Assembly (NCBI RefSeq): GCF_021183825.1
Contig: NZ_CP089211.1
Span: 3,012,501 to 3,076,500 of the forward strand
Direction: 5' to 3'
From: Sinomicrobium kalidii
GTDB lineage: Bacteria; Bacteroidota; Bacteroidia; Flavobacteriales; Flavobacteriaceae
Length of the DNA stretch: 64,000 nt
Shown: positions 48,120 through 57,235 of the stretch, in pieces
How the letters are laid out: each line of letters starts with the position of its first letter
Numbering within the stretch: the stretch's first letter is position 1
The notes under the pieces: model-generated
The model's database searches: none
The model's input: only the letters and a program-made list of their open reading frames with translations
What the model was told of the DNA's origin: nothing
Made by a program: the position numbers and the translations under genes

Positions 48120-49436
48120 ATGAGCGATACCAAAGATAAAAAGAAGAAAATCGATCAACTCGACGAACGTTCCGACCAGGTGAAGGAAATTCTGGGAGAA
48201 GCACCCAGCTGGATGATCCGCTGGGGGACTACGTTAGTATTTATTATCGTATTGTTCATCATTGTGGGGAGTGCGTTGATACGTTATGACGATATTATCA
48301 TGGCGCGTATAACCATCACAACCAAGACCCCTCCGGCCTATATACAGGCCAATAGTGCCGGGAAGTTGACTGAACTTTTTGTACAGGCAGACGAGTCTGT
48401 CCGGGAGAATGAGATCCTTGCGGAAATAGAAAATACCGCAGATCTCCGGGATGTTTACCATCTGAAAAAACAACTGGCAAATTTTACACCCCGTCTGATA
48501 GCACCAGATTCCATACAGAAAATATTTCCGCCCCATCTGAAACTGGGAAGTATCCGGCAGGCCTACACCAGTTTCGTTTCGCAATACCAGAGATATGTGC
48601 TTTTCAATACCCTCGAACCGAACAAAAACGAAGTTGTTGCCGCTACACAGCAAATCGAGGAACAGTATGAGTTGCTGGCCAAGCAACAAAACCAGCTGGA
48701 ACTCTTTGCAGAGGAACTCGTGCTTTCGGAATCCGAATATGCCAGGAACAAGGCCTTGCTGGATAAAGGCGTGATTTCCCGATCGGAGTTTGATGCTATT
48801 TCAAGGAGTTATCTTGCCGACAAACAGCGGTATGAAAACCTGAAAAGTTCCGTATCCAATACACGTATAGCCATTGCTTCCCTGAGTGGCAGTAAAACGC
48901 AATCTACCATTACCGGGAAGGAACTGGGCTACAGTTACCGGCAGGAATTGCAGGGGAGCCTGGAAACCCTGAAGAACGAAATCCATAACTGGGAACTCAC
49001 CTATATATTAAAAAGCCCCATGAAAGGCAAGGTGACCATGTTTGATATACGCCACAAATACCAGAATGTAAAGGCGGGCGATATTGTGTTTACCGTGGTG
49101 CCCGAAGAAAGGGATTCCCTGATAGGGCAGGTCACCATGCCGGTACAGAATTCCGGAAAGGTAAAGGTAGGGCAGGAGGTCATCATAAAACTGGACAACT
49201 ATCCTTATGAAGAATGGGGGAGCCTTCGGGGGCAGATTGTCGATATTTCTGCGGTGCCAAAAAAGGGAGAGGCCATGTATTCCATCTATGTTAATGTAGG
49301 GAGCCTGGAAACCTCTTTTGACAAAAAACTCGAATTCCGCCAGGAAATGCAGGGCAATGCGGAAATTATTACGGAAGAACTCAGTATCCTGCAACGGATT
49401 TTTTATCAACTTAATAAAATATTTTCACGGAATTAG
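48120..49436 (+). CDS. HlyD-family membrane-fusion adaptor
   Basis: 438 residues. Short cytoplasmic N-terminus, one membrane segment at about 40-62 (GTTLVFIIVLFIIVGSALI), a split lipoyl domain (KLTELFVQADESVRENEILA; LKSPMKGKVTMFDIRHKYQN), a long periplasmic coiled coil (about 165-265) and a beta-barrel end (KVKVGQEVIIKLDNYPYEEW). It links the exporter to an outer-membrane channel encoded elsewhere. No counterpart is present in the island cluster. Confidence 0.94.
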   Translation: MSDTKDKKKKIDQLDERSDQVKEILGEAPSWMIRWGTTLVFIIVLFIIVGSALIRYDDIIMARITITTKTPPAYIQANSAGKLTELFVQADESVRENEILAEIENTADLRDVYHLKKQLANFTPRLIAPDSIQKIFPPHLKLGSIRQAYTSFVSQYQRYVLFNTLEPNKNEVVAATQQIEEQYELLAKQQNQLELFAEELVLSESEYARNKALLDKGVISRSEFDAISRSYLADKQRYENLKSSVSNTRIAIASLSGSKTQSTITGKELGYSYRQELQGSLETLKNEIHNWELTYILKSPMKGKVTMFDIRHKYQNVKAGDIVFTVVPEERDSLIGQVTMPVQNSGKVKVGQEVIIKLDNYPYEEWGSLRGQIVDISAVPKKGEAMYSIYVNVGSLETSFDKKLEFRQEMQGNAEIITEELSILQRIFYQLNKIFSRN

Positions 49437-49457
49437 ATCGTTTTGTTATTTTTTTGT

Positions 49458-49469
49458 TATCTTGGAAGA
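49458..49469 (+). promoter_or_regulatory. Shared promoter-like box upstream of precursor 1
   Basis: TATCTTGGAAGA lies 24-35 bases before the ATG at 49493. A near-identical TAACTTGGAAGA (50878-50889) lies a similar distance before precursor 6. Both fit a TAnnTT-G -7 box and follow a T-rich stretch, suggesting two transcription starts within the precursor array. Confidence 0.4.
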
Positions 49470-49492
49470 CCAAATCTTAAAATTCAACAACC

Positions 49493-49645
49493 ATGAAAAA
49501 AAGAAGTCTCAAATCACTTAAACTTAACAAAAAGACGATTTCCGGTTTCAATCCCGAAAAAATAAAAGGAGGGGACTGGCCCACTTATGGCTGTGGGGAT
49601 TCCTGGCCACCGGCATGTTCTCAGGCAAGGCCGTGTATAGGTTAA
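49493..49645 (+). CDS. Lanthipeptide precursor 1
   Basis: 50 residues. Leader KKRSLKSLKLNKKTISGFN then PEKIKGG is the Bacteroidota class I lanthipeptide leader. The 23-residue core DWPTYGCGDSWPPACSQ-ARPCIG has Thr31, Ser37, Ser43 as dehydration sites and three Cys for rings, a balanced set for LanB/LanC chemistry. First of six precursors, 56 bases after the adaptor gene. A hairpin at 49661 follows. Confidence 0.85.
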   Translation: MKKRSLKSLKLNKKTISGFNPEKIKGGDWPTYGCGDSWPPACSQARPCIG

Positions 49646-49660
49646 AAAGGATCCTTAATT

Positions 49661-49690
49661 CCCCCGGTCCCGGGGGGATATTTTATTGTT
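49661..49690 (+). terminator. Terminator after precursor 1
   Basis: CCCCCG (49661-49666) pairs with CGGGGG (49671-49676) around GTCC, followed by ATATTTTATTGTTTT. Confidence 0.6.
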
Positions 49691-49797
49691 TTATATTTTA
49701 TTAGCGAAAACAGGAAAAAGAAAGAATGTGATTGGAGCTATCTGTTCTTTTCTGTCTGTTTTTTATCCTGTTGTTTTAAGCAAAACCATTTTTTATT

Positions 49798-49974
49798 GTG
49801 AAAAAAAGAAGCTTAAAGGCGTTAAAAATCAACAAACAAACCACTTCCAGTTTTGCTCCTGAGATGTTAAAAGGAGGAGGACCTACCAAAGGCAATGACA
49901 GTAACCGGGATATTTATGGCTGTGGAGATTCCTAACCTTCGGTCTGTTCTGCTGAGACGCCATGTGTCGGTTGA
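49798..49974 (+). pseudogene. Lanthipeptide precursor 2, core interrupted by a stop codon
   Basis: Starts with GTG at 49798 (KKRSLKALKINKQTTSSFA, then PEMLKGG). The core reads GPTKGNDSNRDIYGCGDS, then TAA (49933-49935). In the same frame the sequence continues PSVCSAETPCVG to TGA at 49972-49974. Aligned with precursor 1 (YGCGDSWPPACSQARPCIG) the stop replaces the conserved Trp codon TGG, and the downstream Cys and Gly match. So the peptide is truncated before two of its three Cys. The upstream half could still be made, but ring formation would be crippled. Confidence 0.85.
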
Positions 49975-50100
49975 GAAGCTCTTTGTGTTTTACTTCGTAC
50001 TTAACCGAGGTAAAAATGGAATGTGGAGGATAGAGGTCATCTAAATTCGCAGTTCTTTGTTCTCTACTCTATTTTCTGTATTAACTTTAAACAGATATGC

Positions 50101-50265
50101 ATGAAAAAAAAGAACCTGAAGAATCTGGGATTAAAAAAAATGGTGGTTAGTCGTTTAAATTCGCGAACCGCCAATGAACTCCTTGGAGGAGCAACCAGAG
50201 CTGGGGGAACATGTGAAATCATGGGTCCTTCTGATGGCTCACCATGTTGGATTTGTACCAGGTAA
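50101..50265 (+). CDS. Lanthipeptide precursor 3
   Basis: 54 residues from the ATG at 50101; the longer frame to 50023 has no conservation. Leader KKKNLKNLGLKKMVVSRLN then SRTANELLGG differs from the other precursors, keeping the K-N-L-K-x-L pattern. The core ATRAGGTCEIMGPSDGS-PCWICTR has Thr2, Ser2 and three Cys, the latter two in PCWIC. Divergent from its neighbours, so the cluster makes more than one product type. Confidence 0.8.
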   Translation: MKKKNLKNLGLKKMVVSRLNSRTANELLGGATRAGGTCEIMGPSDGSPCWICTR

Positions 50266-50339
50266 TGGTAATAGTGAGTTTTTTTATGGAAAAACTTACC
50301 TTAGATTAATCAGTTAAACTCTTTCTCAATCAATTTATT

Positions 50340-50495
50340 ATGAAAAAAAGAAGCCTTAAATCACTTAAACTTAACAAAAAGACAATCTCCAGCTTTTCTC
50401 CCGAAAAATTAAAAGGAGGCGAAGACTGGACAAGTCCGGCCTGTACCGGATCCTGGCCTCCGGAATGTACCGTGGCAAGACCATGTGTAGGGTAA
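50340..50495 (+). CDS. Lanthipeptide precursor 4
   Basis: 51 residues. Leader KKRSLKSLKLNKKTISSFS then PEKLKGG; core EDWTSPACTGSWPPEC-TVARPCVG. The SWPPxC and ARPC(V/I)G elements match precursor 1, so both probably give the same ring pattern. Thr31, Ser32, Thr36, Ser38 and Thr44 are candidate dehydration sites. Confidence 0.85.
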   Translation: MKKRSLKSLKLNKKTISSFSPEKLKGGEDWTSPACTGSWPPECTVARPCVG

Positions 50496-50559
50496 ACGTG
50501 TTTTTTATGACACGGCATACAGTTAATTTTTTTATCCCGAATTCTAACAAATCATTACC

Positions 50560-50763
50560 ATGAAAAAAAGAAGTTTAAAAACACTTAAATTAAACAAACA
50601 GACCATCTCCGACCTCAATTCGGAAAAAATCAAGGGCGGAGATTGGATAAGTTATGGCTGCGGCAAGACCTGGTGGCCGGTTTGTAACCCTGCTACAATG
50701 GAAAATTGCGCCCCTGCCACTGGCGACGGTAATTGCGGGGGGACTACTGGTGGCTGCCCGTAG
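50560..50763 (+). CDS. Lanthipeptide precursor 5, extended core
   Basis: 67 residues. Leader KKRSLKTLKLNKQTISDLN then SEKIKGG. The 40-residue core DWISYGCGKTWWPVCNPATM continues ENCAPATGDGNCGGTTGGCP and holds five Cys; the first half matches precursors 1 and 2 (YGCG-x-x-W-x-P-x-C) and the second half is an added Gly/Thr/Cys-rich tail, making it the longest of this subfamily. Confidence 0.85.
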   Translation: MKKRSLKTLKLNKQTISDLNSEKIKGGDWISYGCGKTWWPVCNPATMENCAPATGDGNCGGTTGGCP

Positions 50764-50877
50764 ACCTTACATTTTCTGAATTGAACATACGTAACCATCT
50801 CCGATCTCTCGATTGGAGGTGGTTTTGTTTTTAGTGTTAATTTTTAACAAAAAACGTGTATTTCTGTTTGATTTTTT

Positions 50878-50889
50878 TAACTTGGAAGA
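50878..50889 (+). promoter_or_regulatory. Shared promoter-like box upstream of precursor 6
   Basis: TAACTTGGAAGA, 25-36 bases before the ATG at 50914; matches the box before precursor 1 in 11 of 12 positions. It lies in a gap of 150 bases after precursor 5, supporting a separate start here. Confidence 0.4.
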
Positions 50890-50913
50890 TATTAACCAAA
50901 AACAACCGTAATT

Positions 50914-51177
50914 ATGAAAAAAAAGAAACTTACCGGAAAACTTATCCTGAAAAAAGAAAGAATATCCAACCTTAATGCAATAAAGGGAGGGAACGAAACA
51001 GCCATAGGCTGTAATACGGATGAGTATGCCGACTGTGGCACCAACGATTGTGGTACGGGAGGATGTGGCACGGGTAATTGCGGCACAGATGGTTGTGTCA
51101 CAGCATATAATTGCACAACCGATGCTCATCCGCTTACCGACCCCATTCATTGCAGAACATGTGGTCCTTGTGTATAA
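50914..51177 (+). CDS. Lanthipeptide precursor 6 with Cys-Gly-Thr repeats
   Basis: 87 residues. Leader KKKKLTGKLILKKERISNLN then AIKGG. The core (about 61 residues) has ten Cys and, at its centre, a five-residue repeat: ADCGTNDCGTGGCGTGNCG then TDGCVTAYNCTT. Each unit puts a Thr two places after a Cys, so regularly spaced lanthionine rings or a chain of short rings are possible. The end HCRTCGPCV adds three more Cys. It is unlike the other cores and the most unusual peptide of the cluster. Confidence 0.82.
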   Translation: MKKKKLTGKLILKKERISNLNAIKGGNETAIGCNTDEYADCGTNDCGTGGCGTGNCGTDGCVTAYNCTTDAHPLTDPIHCRTCGPCV

Positions 51178-51203
51178 ACAGGAATTTTTATCATACCTGT
51201 TTT

Positions 51204-51238
51204 CAAAGCTATATTTGATTTTTTTGAATATAGCTTTG
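51204..51238 (+). terminator. Terminator-like hairpin after precursor 6
   Basis: CAAAGCTATATT (51204-51215) pairs perfectly with AATATAGCTTTG (51227-51238), and the strand continues TTGTTTTG. It separates the peptide array from lanC, 63 bases before its ATG. Confidence 0.75.
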
Positions 51239-51301
51239 TTGTTTTGTAATAAGATATACGTCCCTGCCATTTGTTTTCATTAATACCTACTAAAGAGAAA
51301 C

Positions 51302-52513
51302 ATGAAAAAAAAAGAACTTCTTCACCATAAACTTGCAGAAATAAGCGAGGTCCTCAGGGGAAAATACAAAGAAAGCGACCAGACCGGTGTTTTAGCCGGA
51401 ACTTCCGGGATTGCCCTGTTCCAGTTCTACTATTCCAAATTCCTGGATACCGACGAATTTGCAGACACGGGAGTGGAAATACTTACCGATTGTATAGAAC
51501 GCATAAATAACGGCTATGGTTTTCCAACCTATTGTTCCGGACTTGCAGGGACAGGCTGGGTAATTGACCACCTGGAACAACAGGATTTTATGGATGCCGG
51601 AGGGGACGAATTACTCGCCGAACTTGACAACTACCTGCACAATGTAATGGTTTCCGATATAAAAGAGGCTAACTACGATTTCCTGCACGGTGCGTTGGGT
51701 TACGGGTTTTATTTTTTAAAACGATATGAGAATACCACCTCTGTCCTGCAGAAAAAACAGTATGAAAATTACCTCTCTGAATTGATCACCCTTTTGAACG
51801 AATTGGCTGAAACCGATGGAAATAAGGTTAGGTGGTTGTCTGTGCTAGACAGGGAAACCGGAGAAAAAGGCTATAACCTGAGTTTGTCTCACGGGATGTC
51901 CAGCATTGTAAATTTTTTGGCACGGCTCCGCAAACACGATATTTTCAGAAATCAAACAGACTCCATGTTGAAAGGAGGGATTGCATATATTTTAAGTCAT
52001 AAGAGTGATGATAACAATTCAGCCTCCCTCTTCCCCAGTTGGGTACAGAATGAAGGAGACGATGGCAGGGCAAGCCGCCTGGCCTGGTGTTACGGGGACC
52101 TGGGAGTGGGCGTTTCCCTGTGGCAGGCTGCAAAGAGCCTGGATGATAAAGAACTGGGAAATACCGCAGTGGAAACTCTCCGGCATGCGGCCCGAAGGAC
52201 TTCTCCCGAAAGCAGTATGGTCAGGGATGCCGGCGTTTGCCACGGCTCTTTCGGCAATGCACAGATATTTAATCGTATGCATGCCGAAACCGGAGAAGAA
52301 GCATTCCGTAAAGCGGCAGCCTTCTGGATAAAAGACGGATTGGAAAAAGCAGTCCACAAAGATGGTTATGCCGGTTATAAACAATGGAAAGGGATGGATG
52401 CCGAATGGTGTGGTGAATTGGCGCTTCTGGAAGGTATTGCAGGTATAGGGTTGAGTATTATCAGTTACCTTTCCGGAGATAATTCATGGGACGAGTGTTT
52501 GATGATCGGGTAG
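51302..52513 (+). CDS. lanC: LanC-like lanthionine cyclase
   Basis: 403 residues, an alpha/alpha toroid. The GA/GTG-type motifs are visible: GTSGIALFQFYYSKF, YCSGLAGTGWVIDHL, DFLHGALGYG, LSLSHGMSSIVNFLA, AWCYGDLGVG with C263, and GVCHGSFGNA with C313-H314, which bind the catalytic zinc. It adds Cys thiols to dehydrated residues to form lanthionine rings. Class I context is set by the LanB pair downstream. Slightly acidic, cytoplasmic, normal length. Confidence 0.93.
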   Translation: MKKKELLHHKLAEISEVLRGKYKESDQTGVLAGTSGIALFQFYYSKFLDTDEFADTGVEILTDCIERINNGYGFPTYCSGLAGTGWVIDHLEQQDFMDAGGDELLAELDNYLHNVMVSDIKEANYDFLHGALGYGFYFLKRYENTTSVLQKKQYENYLSELITLLNELAETDGNKVRWLSVLDRETGEKGYNLSLSHGMSSIVNFLARLRKHDIFRNQTDSMLKGGIAYILSHKSDDNNSASLFPSWVQNEGDDGRASRLAWCYGDLGVGVSLWQAAKSLDDKELGNTAVETLRHAARRTSPESSMVRDAGVCHGSFGNAQIFNRMHAETGEEAFRKAAAFWIKDGLEKAVHKDGYAGYKQWKGMDAEWCGELALLEGIAGIGLSIISYLSGDNSWDECLMIG

Positions 52514-52595
52514 AATATTGCAATATTATAACATAAATAACTGACTATCAGTTTTTGTAATTACTGTGAGTAAAAATATTTAAAAAAGCAATGAA

Positions 52596-54911
52596 ATGAA
52601 AAACAGTAATCTTAAGGAGTATATCAGAAGGGGATTTGGTGTTTTGCTTATAATATATTGTGTGTCGCCTCTTTTGGCGCAGAAGCAACAGCAAATTGAC
52701 AACCTGACTGCCTTTGCCAAGGTTTACGGTTACGTAAAATATTTTCACCCCAGTGACGAAGCCTATACCATGAACTGGGATGATTTTGCGATTTACGGGG
52801 CGGAACAGGTGGAAAAATGTAAATCGAAGAAAGAATTGATGGCTACACTCAGGAAACTCTTTAAACCTGTAGCACCTTCAATTAATTTTTATGAAGATAA
52901 AGCCAGGTTCAAGTTTAATATGGATCAAATTACTCCAAGGGATTTAAAGGGATATGAGTTAACGTATTGGCAACACAAAGGTGTTGGTTTTAATATGTAT
53001 GTTCATTATGAAAATTCCCCTTATCATAGTGTCAGGGTGAACGGTATGATGAATGTTAGGGAAGCTGATCAATACGGAAAATTAAACATGACGATTGATG
53101 CAGAACAATACCGGGGAAAGGAAATAAAATATACCGCCTGGGTTAAAATGAAGGAAGGGATCAGGGGAACCGGTCATCTGAGATTACAGGTAATTGATTC
53201 GGACGGGGCAACTTCTTTTCATGATGGAATGTTGAAACGACCTGTAAAGGATAACGAATGGAAACAATATGAAATAATCGGTAAGGTAGATTCGTCTGCA
53301 ACAACCATTGTATTGGGTGGGGCACTGAAAGGAAAAGGACAGATGTTCCTGGATGAGGCCAGATTGTCTTATAAAGAAGGTGAGGTATGGTTGGATATCC
53401 CAGTTAAAGACAACAGCTTTGAAGCTTTGGTCTTAACTTCGACAGCAAATAATAGGGGGCAATGGAGTTATAAAGGGAATGGCTATGATTTTGATATTTC
53501 CAAGGAAGAATATCAGAAAGGGAAAAAATCAGCAGTAATAACATTCACTAATAAAGTGGAGCAGGAAAAAGGAAAGCAAATATTTGATTATAAACCGGAA
53601 TTTGGAGAATTGACAGAAAAACGGATAGGTAAAGGCATGTTCTGCAGTATCCCGCTTGTCCTGTACCGTAATGATAATGGTACCTATCCCGCTGCTGATA
53701 AAAAGGAGACGGAACGGCTTATACAGGATACGGAAAATGTGAGTTTACAACCGGAAACACTGGCTTTCCGGTTGGGGAACATCATAAACACATACAATGT
53801 ATTCAGGCATTTTTATCCATATTTTGATGAAATAGATGTGAATTGGGATAAAGAATTGGAAAAAGCACTGTTGCGATGCTATACCGATAAAACTGAAAAT
53901 GACCACCTGATAACCCTGCAGAAATTTACCGCACCCCTTAGGGACGGGCATATTAATATTTCGGGTGGATCTCTTGGAAATTATCTGCCGCCGATTCTAT
54001 GGGAATGGATAGAGGAAAGACTGGTGATAACCGATGTGACGGAGGAGGGGGTTCCTCTAAAAGCAGGAGATATAGTGACACAAATCGACGGACTGGATGC
54101 CGGGGAATATTTTGAGGAGATAAATTCAAGGATATCGGCCGGAACCAAAGGCTGGCGGGATTATGTAGCCGCTTATCTGAGCCTGGAAGGAAAAAAGGAT
54201 TCTAAAATGGTGATTACGGTAAATGACCGGGATATAGCACTTGTACGGAAAAGCACTTATCACAAAAAAGGCCCTCAGTCTACAGCCTGGAAGCCGGAAT
54301 ACAAATACATAAATGACAGTGTTATTTACCTGAACATTACTAAAATAAAGATGGAGAGCATTAACAGGTTGATGCCTGAACTGGAAAAAATGAAATCTAT
54401 TATATGTGATTTAAGGGGATACCCCAATCGTAATCATAAATTTATATCTCATCTTTTAAAAGTAAACGACACCGCAAAATCTTGGATGCGGATACCTGAA
54501 ATAGTCTATCCAGATCAACAGCACTTGGTAGGATATTGGGGGAATGAACCATTTCTTAAACGCAAAAAACCTTATTTAGGAGACAAGCAAATTATTTTTA
54601 TCATTAATGGGGAGGCTATAAGTTATGCAGAAACATATATGTGTCTTATTGAGGGGTATAAATTAGCTACCATTATTGGACAACCAACAGCTGGAACAGA
54701 CGGTAATTACAATCTTTTTAAACTGCCAGGAGGATATGGTGTAAAGTGGACAGGAATGAAAATGGTGAAACTCGATGGCTCACAACTACATGCGGTAGGT
54801 ATTATTCCGGATATTTATGTCAATAAGACTATAGAAGGTGTCAAAGCAGGAAAGGACGAATTATTGGAAAAGGCTATTGATATGACAAGCGGGCATAACA
54901 GTTCGAAATAG
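52596..54911 (+). CDS. S41-family peptidase with N-terminal extension
   Basis: 771 residues. Signal peptide (GVLLIIYCVSPLLAQ), a large N-terminal extension with beta-sandwich character (residues about 120-300, including TAWVKMKEGIRGTGHLRLQ), a PDZ-like region (VPLKAGDIVTQIDGLDAG) and the S41 domain with SIICDLRGYPNRN and IFIINGEAISYAETYM (predicted nucleophile S676), then GQPTAGTDGNYN. It belongs to the tail-specific protease family and is probably exported to the periplasm, where it may trim the core peptide or degrade it for self-protection. The island cluster contains a smaller relative at 24590. Confidence 0.82.
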   Translation: MKNSNLKEYIRRGFGVLLIIYCVSPLLAQKQQQIDNLTAFAKVYGYVKYFHPSDEAYTMNWDDFAIYGAEQVEKCKSKKELMATLRKLFKPVAPSINFYEDKARFKFNMDQITPRDLKGYELTYWQHKGVGFNMYVHYENSPYHSVRVNGMMNVREADQYGKLNMTIDAEQYRGKEIKYTAWVKMKEGIRGTGHLRLQVIDSDGATSFHDGMLKRPVKDNEWKQYEIIGKVDSSATTIVLGGALKGKGQMFLDEARLSYKEGEVWLDIPVKDNSFEALVLTSTANNRGQWSYKGNGYDFDISKEEYQKGKKSAVITFTNKVEQEKGKQIFDYKPEFGELTEKRIGKGMFCSIPLVLYRNDNGTYPAADKKETERLIQDTENVSLQPETLAFRLGNIINTYNVFRHFYPYFDEIDVNWDKELEKALLRCYTDKTENDHLITLQKFTAPLRDGHINISGGSLGNYLPPILWEWIEERLVITDVTEEGVPLKAGDIVTQIDGLDAGEYFEEINSRISAGTKGWRDYVAAYLSLEGKKDSKMVITVNDRDIALVRKSTYHKKGPQSTAWKPEYKYINDSVIYLNITKIKMESINRLMPELEKMKSIICDLRGYPNRNHKFISHLLKVNDTAKSWMRIPEIVYPDQQHLVGYWGNEPFLKRKKPYLGDKQIIFIINGEAISYAETYMCLIEGYKLATIIGQPTAGTDGNYNLFKLPGGYGVKWTGMKMVKLDGSQLHAVGIIPDIYVNKTIEGVKAGKDELLEKAIDMTSGHNSSK

Positions 54912-54991
54912 AGATATTCATCAAGTATTAACCTGCTAAAGAAAAAGATGTTTTTTTAGTACCTTAACGCACCCAACCCAAAATCCGAACA

Positions 54992-57235
54992 ATGAACAAA
55001 AACCCGTATAACTACTTCTCCAATTATGTTTTGAGAGCTCCGCTGCTCTCAGTAGATTTTTATAAAAACCTCACCCGGGATAAAGATATCACAGACAGGA
55101 AATTAAGGGAACTGTTCGAAAACCCTTTGATAAAGGAAGCGGTTTTCCTGGCATCCCCCCCTTTGTACGAAGAGCTGGAACGCTGGGCAGAAGGGGAGGT
55201 CACAGATCAGAAAAAGACGGAAAAACTAAAGCATTCCTTTCTCAAATACCTCTCGCGGATGTCGTCGCGCTGTACGCCTTTCGGACTTTTTGCCGGATGT
55301 TGTGTGGGGCAGCTCGGGGAAGAGACCAGATTAAAACTCGAGGGGGCTCAAAACAATCGCCGTCACACACGTCTCGATATGAACTACCTGGTGGCTCTTT
55401 CACAGGATCTGGTAAAGAATAAAAATATCCGGGAGCAGCTGCTTTTCTATCCGAATTCCAGTATATACCGTGCCGGGGAGCAATTGCGGTATGTTGAATA
55501 CAAGTACGCCAACAGCAAACGGCACCATCACATTGTAGCCGTGGATGACTCTGAATACCTTTCCGGGATACTGGAAAAAGCATCTCGGGGTGCTTTACTG
55601 AAAGACCTTGCCCAAACCCTGGTTGATGAAGAGATCACTTATGAAGAAGCTGCGGGGTTCCTGGAAGAACTGGTGGACAACCAGCTACTCATCAGTGAAC
55701 TGGAACCTTCGGTTTCCGGACCGGAATTTCTGGAGCAGATACGGGGAGTATTGAAGAAACTGGAAGGTACTGGAAAGATACTGGACATTCTGAACCGGGC
55801 AGGTGCCGGAATAAAGGAACTGGATCAGAAAACAGGAAATCTTCCCGAAGCATATATCGAACTCAGTGAATTTTTAAAACAACTGGAAACCGGGTTCGAA
55901 TTAAAATTCCTTTTTCAGACCGACATGATCCTGGAAGCCGAAAAAAACACCCTGGACAAGTCTGTTGCGGATGATGTAAAGAAGGGGATCGCTTTTTTGA
56001 ATAAGATAACTCTGCCTCCGAAAAGTACAATACTGGACCAGTTCAAAACTGCCTTTTACGAACGCTTTGAAGAACGGGAAGTCCCTCTTTCCAGGGCATT
56101 GGATGTGGAAATGGGCATAGGCTACAAACAAGACCAGGGTGCGGGTGATGTAAGCCCGCTCGTAGATGATATCGTGCTTCCCGGAAAGAAACCCAAACAC
56201 GAAGTTTCCGAAGTAATGTGGAGCCCCGTACATGACATACTCCGGAAAAAACTGGTCCGGGCCCTGGTTGAAAATGCGTATTGCATAAATCTGGACGATG
56301 AAGATTTTAAGGAATTTGAAGAAAACTGGGAAGATCTGCCCGATACCGTCTCTACCATGGTGGAAATCGTGGAAGAAGATGGTTGTACGAAAATCCGGAT
56401 GGGAAGCGCCGGAGGCTCCAGTGCTGCCAACCTGCTCGGGCGTTTTTGCCACGGAGATGAAAAGCTGGATGCCCATACTCGCGAGATTGTCGGTACGGAA
56501 ACCAGGGTTAACAGTGACAAAGTGCTGGCGGAAATTGTCCATCTGCCGGAATCCAGGGTGGGCAATATACTGATGCGTCCTGCGCTCCGTGGTTATGAAA
56601 TCCCTTACCTGGCCAAGTCCGTATTGCCGGAAGAGGGGCAGTTGCCTATAGAGGACCTTCGCATTTCCGTAAAATACGGAAGAAACATCCGCCTGAGGTC
56701 GGAAAAACTGAATAAAGAAGTCGTTCCGCACCTTACCAATGCCCATAATTATTCTTCCAATTCCCTGCCTATTTACCATTTTCTCTGTGATATGCAGACC
56801 CAGGGACTTCGGGGAGGCGTGGGACTCAACCTTGGTCCCTTTGCAGGGGAATATACGTTTATTCCGCGGATAGCATACGGTAATCTTATTCTTTCGGAAG
56901 CTACATGGAACCTGAAAAAAGAAGATATCGAGCCTTTGAAAAAACGGATAAAGGACGATGATAAACCGGAAGAAGCGATCGAGACCTTCAGAAAAGAACG
57001 GAAAATCCCGCAATACGTGATGCTTGCCGATGGCGATAACGAATTATTGATTAACTTTAAGAACCTCACTTCCGTAAGAATGCTCCTGGATACCGTAAAA
57101 AAACGGCAGGGTTTTAAACTCACCGAGTTCTTCTTTGGTAAGAACGGGGTTGTTAAAGATAGAGACGGTGCATACTACGCCAACCAGGTCGTATTGTCTT
57201 TTTATAACAGTGAAAAATTAAAGAATGAACGATAA
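54992..57235 (+). CDS. lanB1: LanB-like lantibiotic dehydratase, glutamylation domain
   Basis: 747 residues, the N-terminal Lant_dehydr_N part of LanB. It starts NPYNYFSNYVLRAPLLSVDF and contains SRMSSRCTPFGLFAGCCVGQ and HTRLDMNYLVALS, then LTNAHNYSSNSLPIYHFLCD and FIPRIAYGNLILSEATWN, all typical. LanB uses glutamyl-tRNA to glutamylate Ser/Thr. In Bacteroidota the elimination domain is a separate protein, encoded by the next gene, which overlaps by 11 bases. Together the two give 1060 residues, the usual full LanB length. Confidence 0.93.
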   Translation: MNKNPYNYFSNYVLRAPLLSVDFYKNLTRDKDITDRKLRELFENPLIKEAVFLASPPLYEELERWAEGEVTDQKKTEKLKHSFLKYLSRMSSRCTPFGLFAGCCVGQLGEETRLKLEGAQNNRRHTRLDMNYLVALSQDLVKNKNIREQLLFYPNSSIYRAGEQLRYVEYKYANSKRHHHIVAVDDSEYLSGILEKASRGALLKDLAQTLVDEEITYEEAAGFLEELVDNQLLISELEPSVSGPEFLEQIRGVLKKLEGTGKILDILNRAGAGIKELDQKTGNLPEAYIELSEFLKQLETGFELKFLFQTDMILEAEKNTLDKSVADDVKKGIAFLNKITLPPKSTILDQFKTAFYERFEEREVPLSRALDVEMGIGYKQDQGAGDVSPLVDDIVLPGKKPKHEVSEVMWSPVHDILRKKLVRALVENAYCINLDDEDFKEFEENWEDLPDTVSTMVEIVEEDGCTKIRMGSAGGSSAANLLGRFCHGDEKLDAHTREIVGTETRVNSDKVLAEIVHLPESRVGNILMRPALRGYEIPYLAKSVLPEEGQLPIEDLRISVKYGRNIRLRSEKLNKEVVPHLTNAHNYSSNSLPIYHFLCDMQTQGLRGGVGLNLGPFAGEYTFIPRIAYGNLILSEATWNLKKEDIEPLKKRIKDDDKPEEAIETFRKERKIPQYVMLADGDNELLINFKNLTSVRMLLDTVKKRQGFKLTEFFFGKNGVVKDRDGAYYANQVVLSFYNSEKLKNER

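Noticed and set aside
50914..51177. CRISPR-like direct repeats in precursor 6
   Set aside because: The repeats are short (about 15 bp), coding and in frame, without spacers of constant size.
50767..51270. Minus-strand frame of 167 codons
   Set aside because: Antisense to precursor 6; its Thr/Ala-rich repeats are the mirror of the CGT repeat.
55901..57013. Minus-strand frame of 370 codons
   Set aside because: Completely antisense to lanB1, with no recognisable domain.
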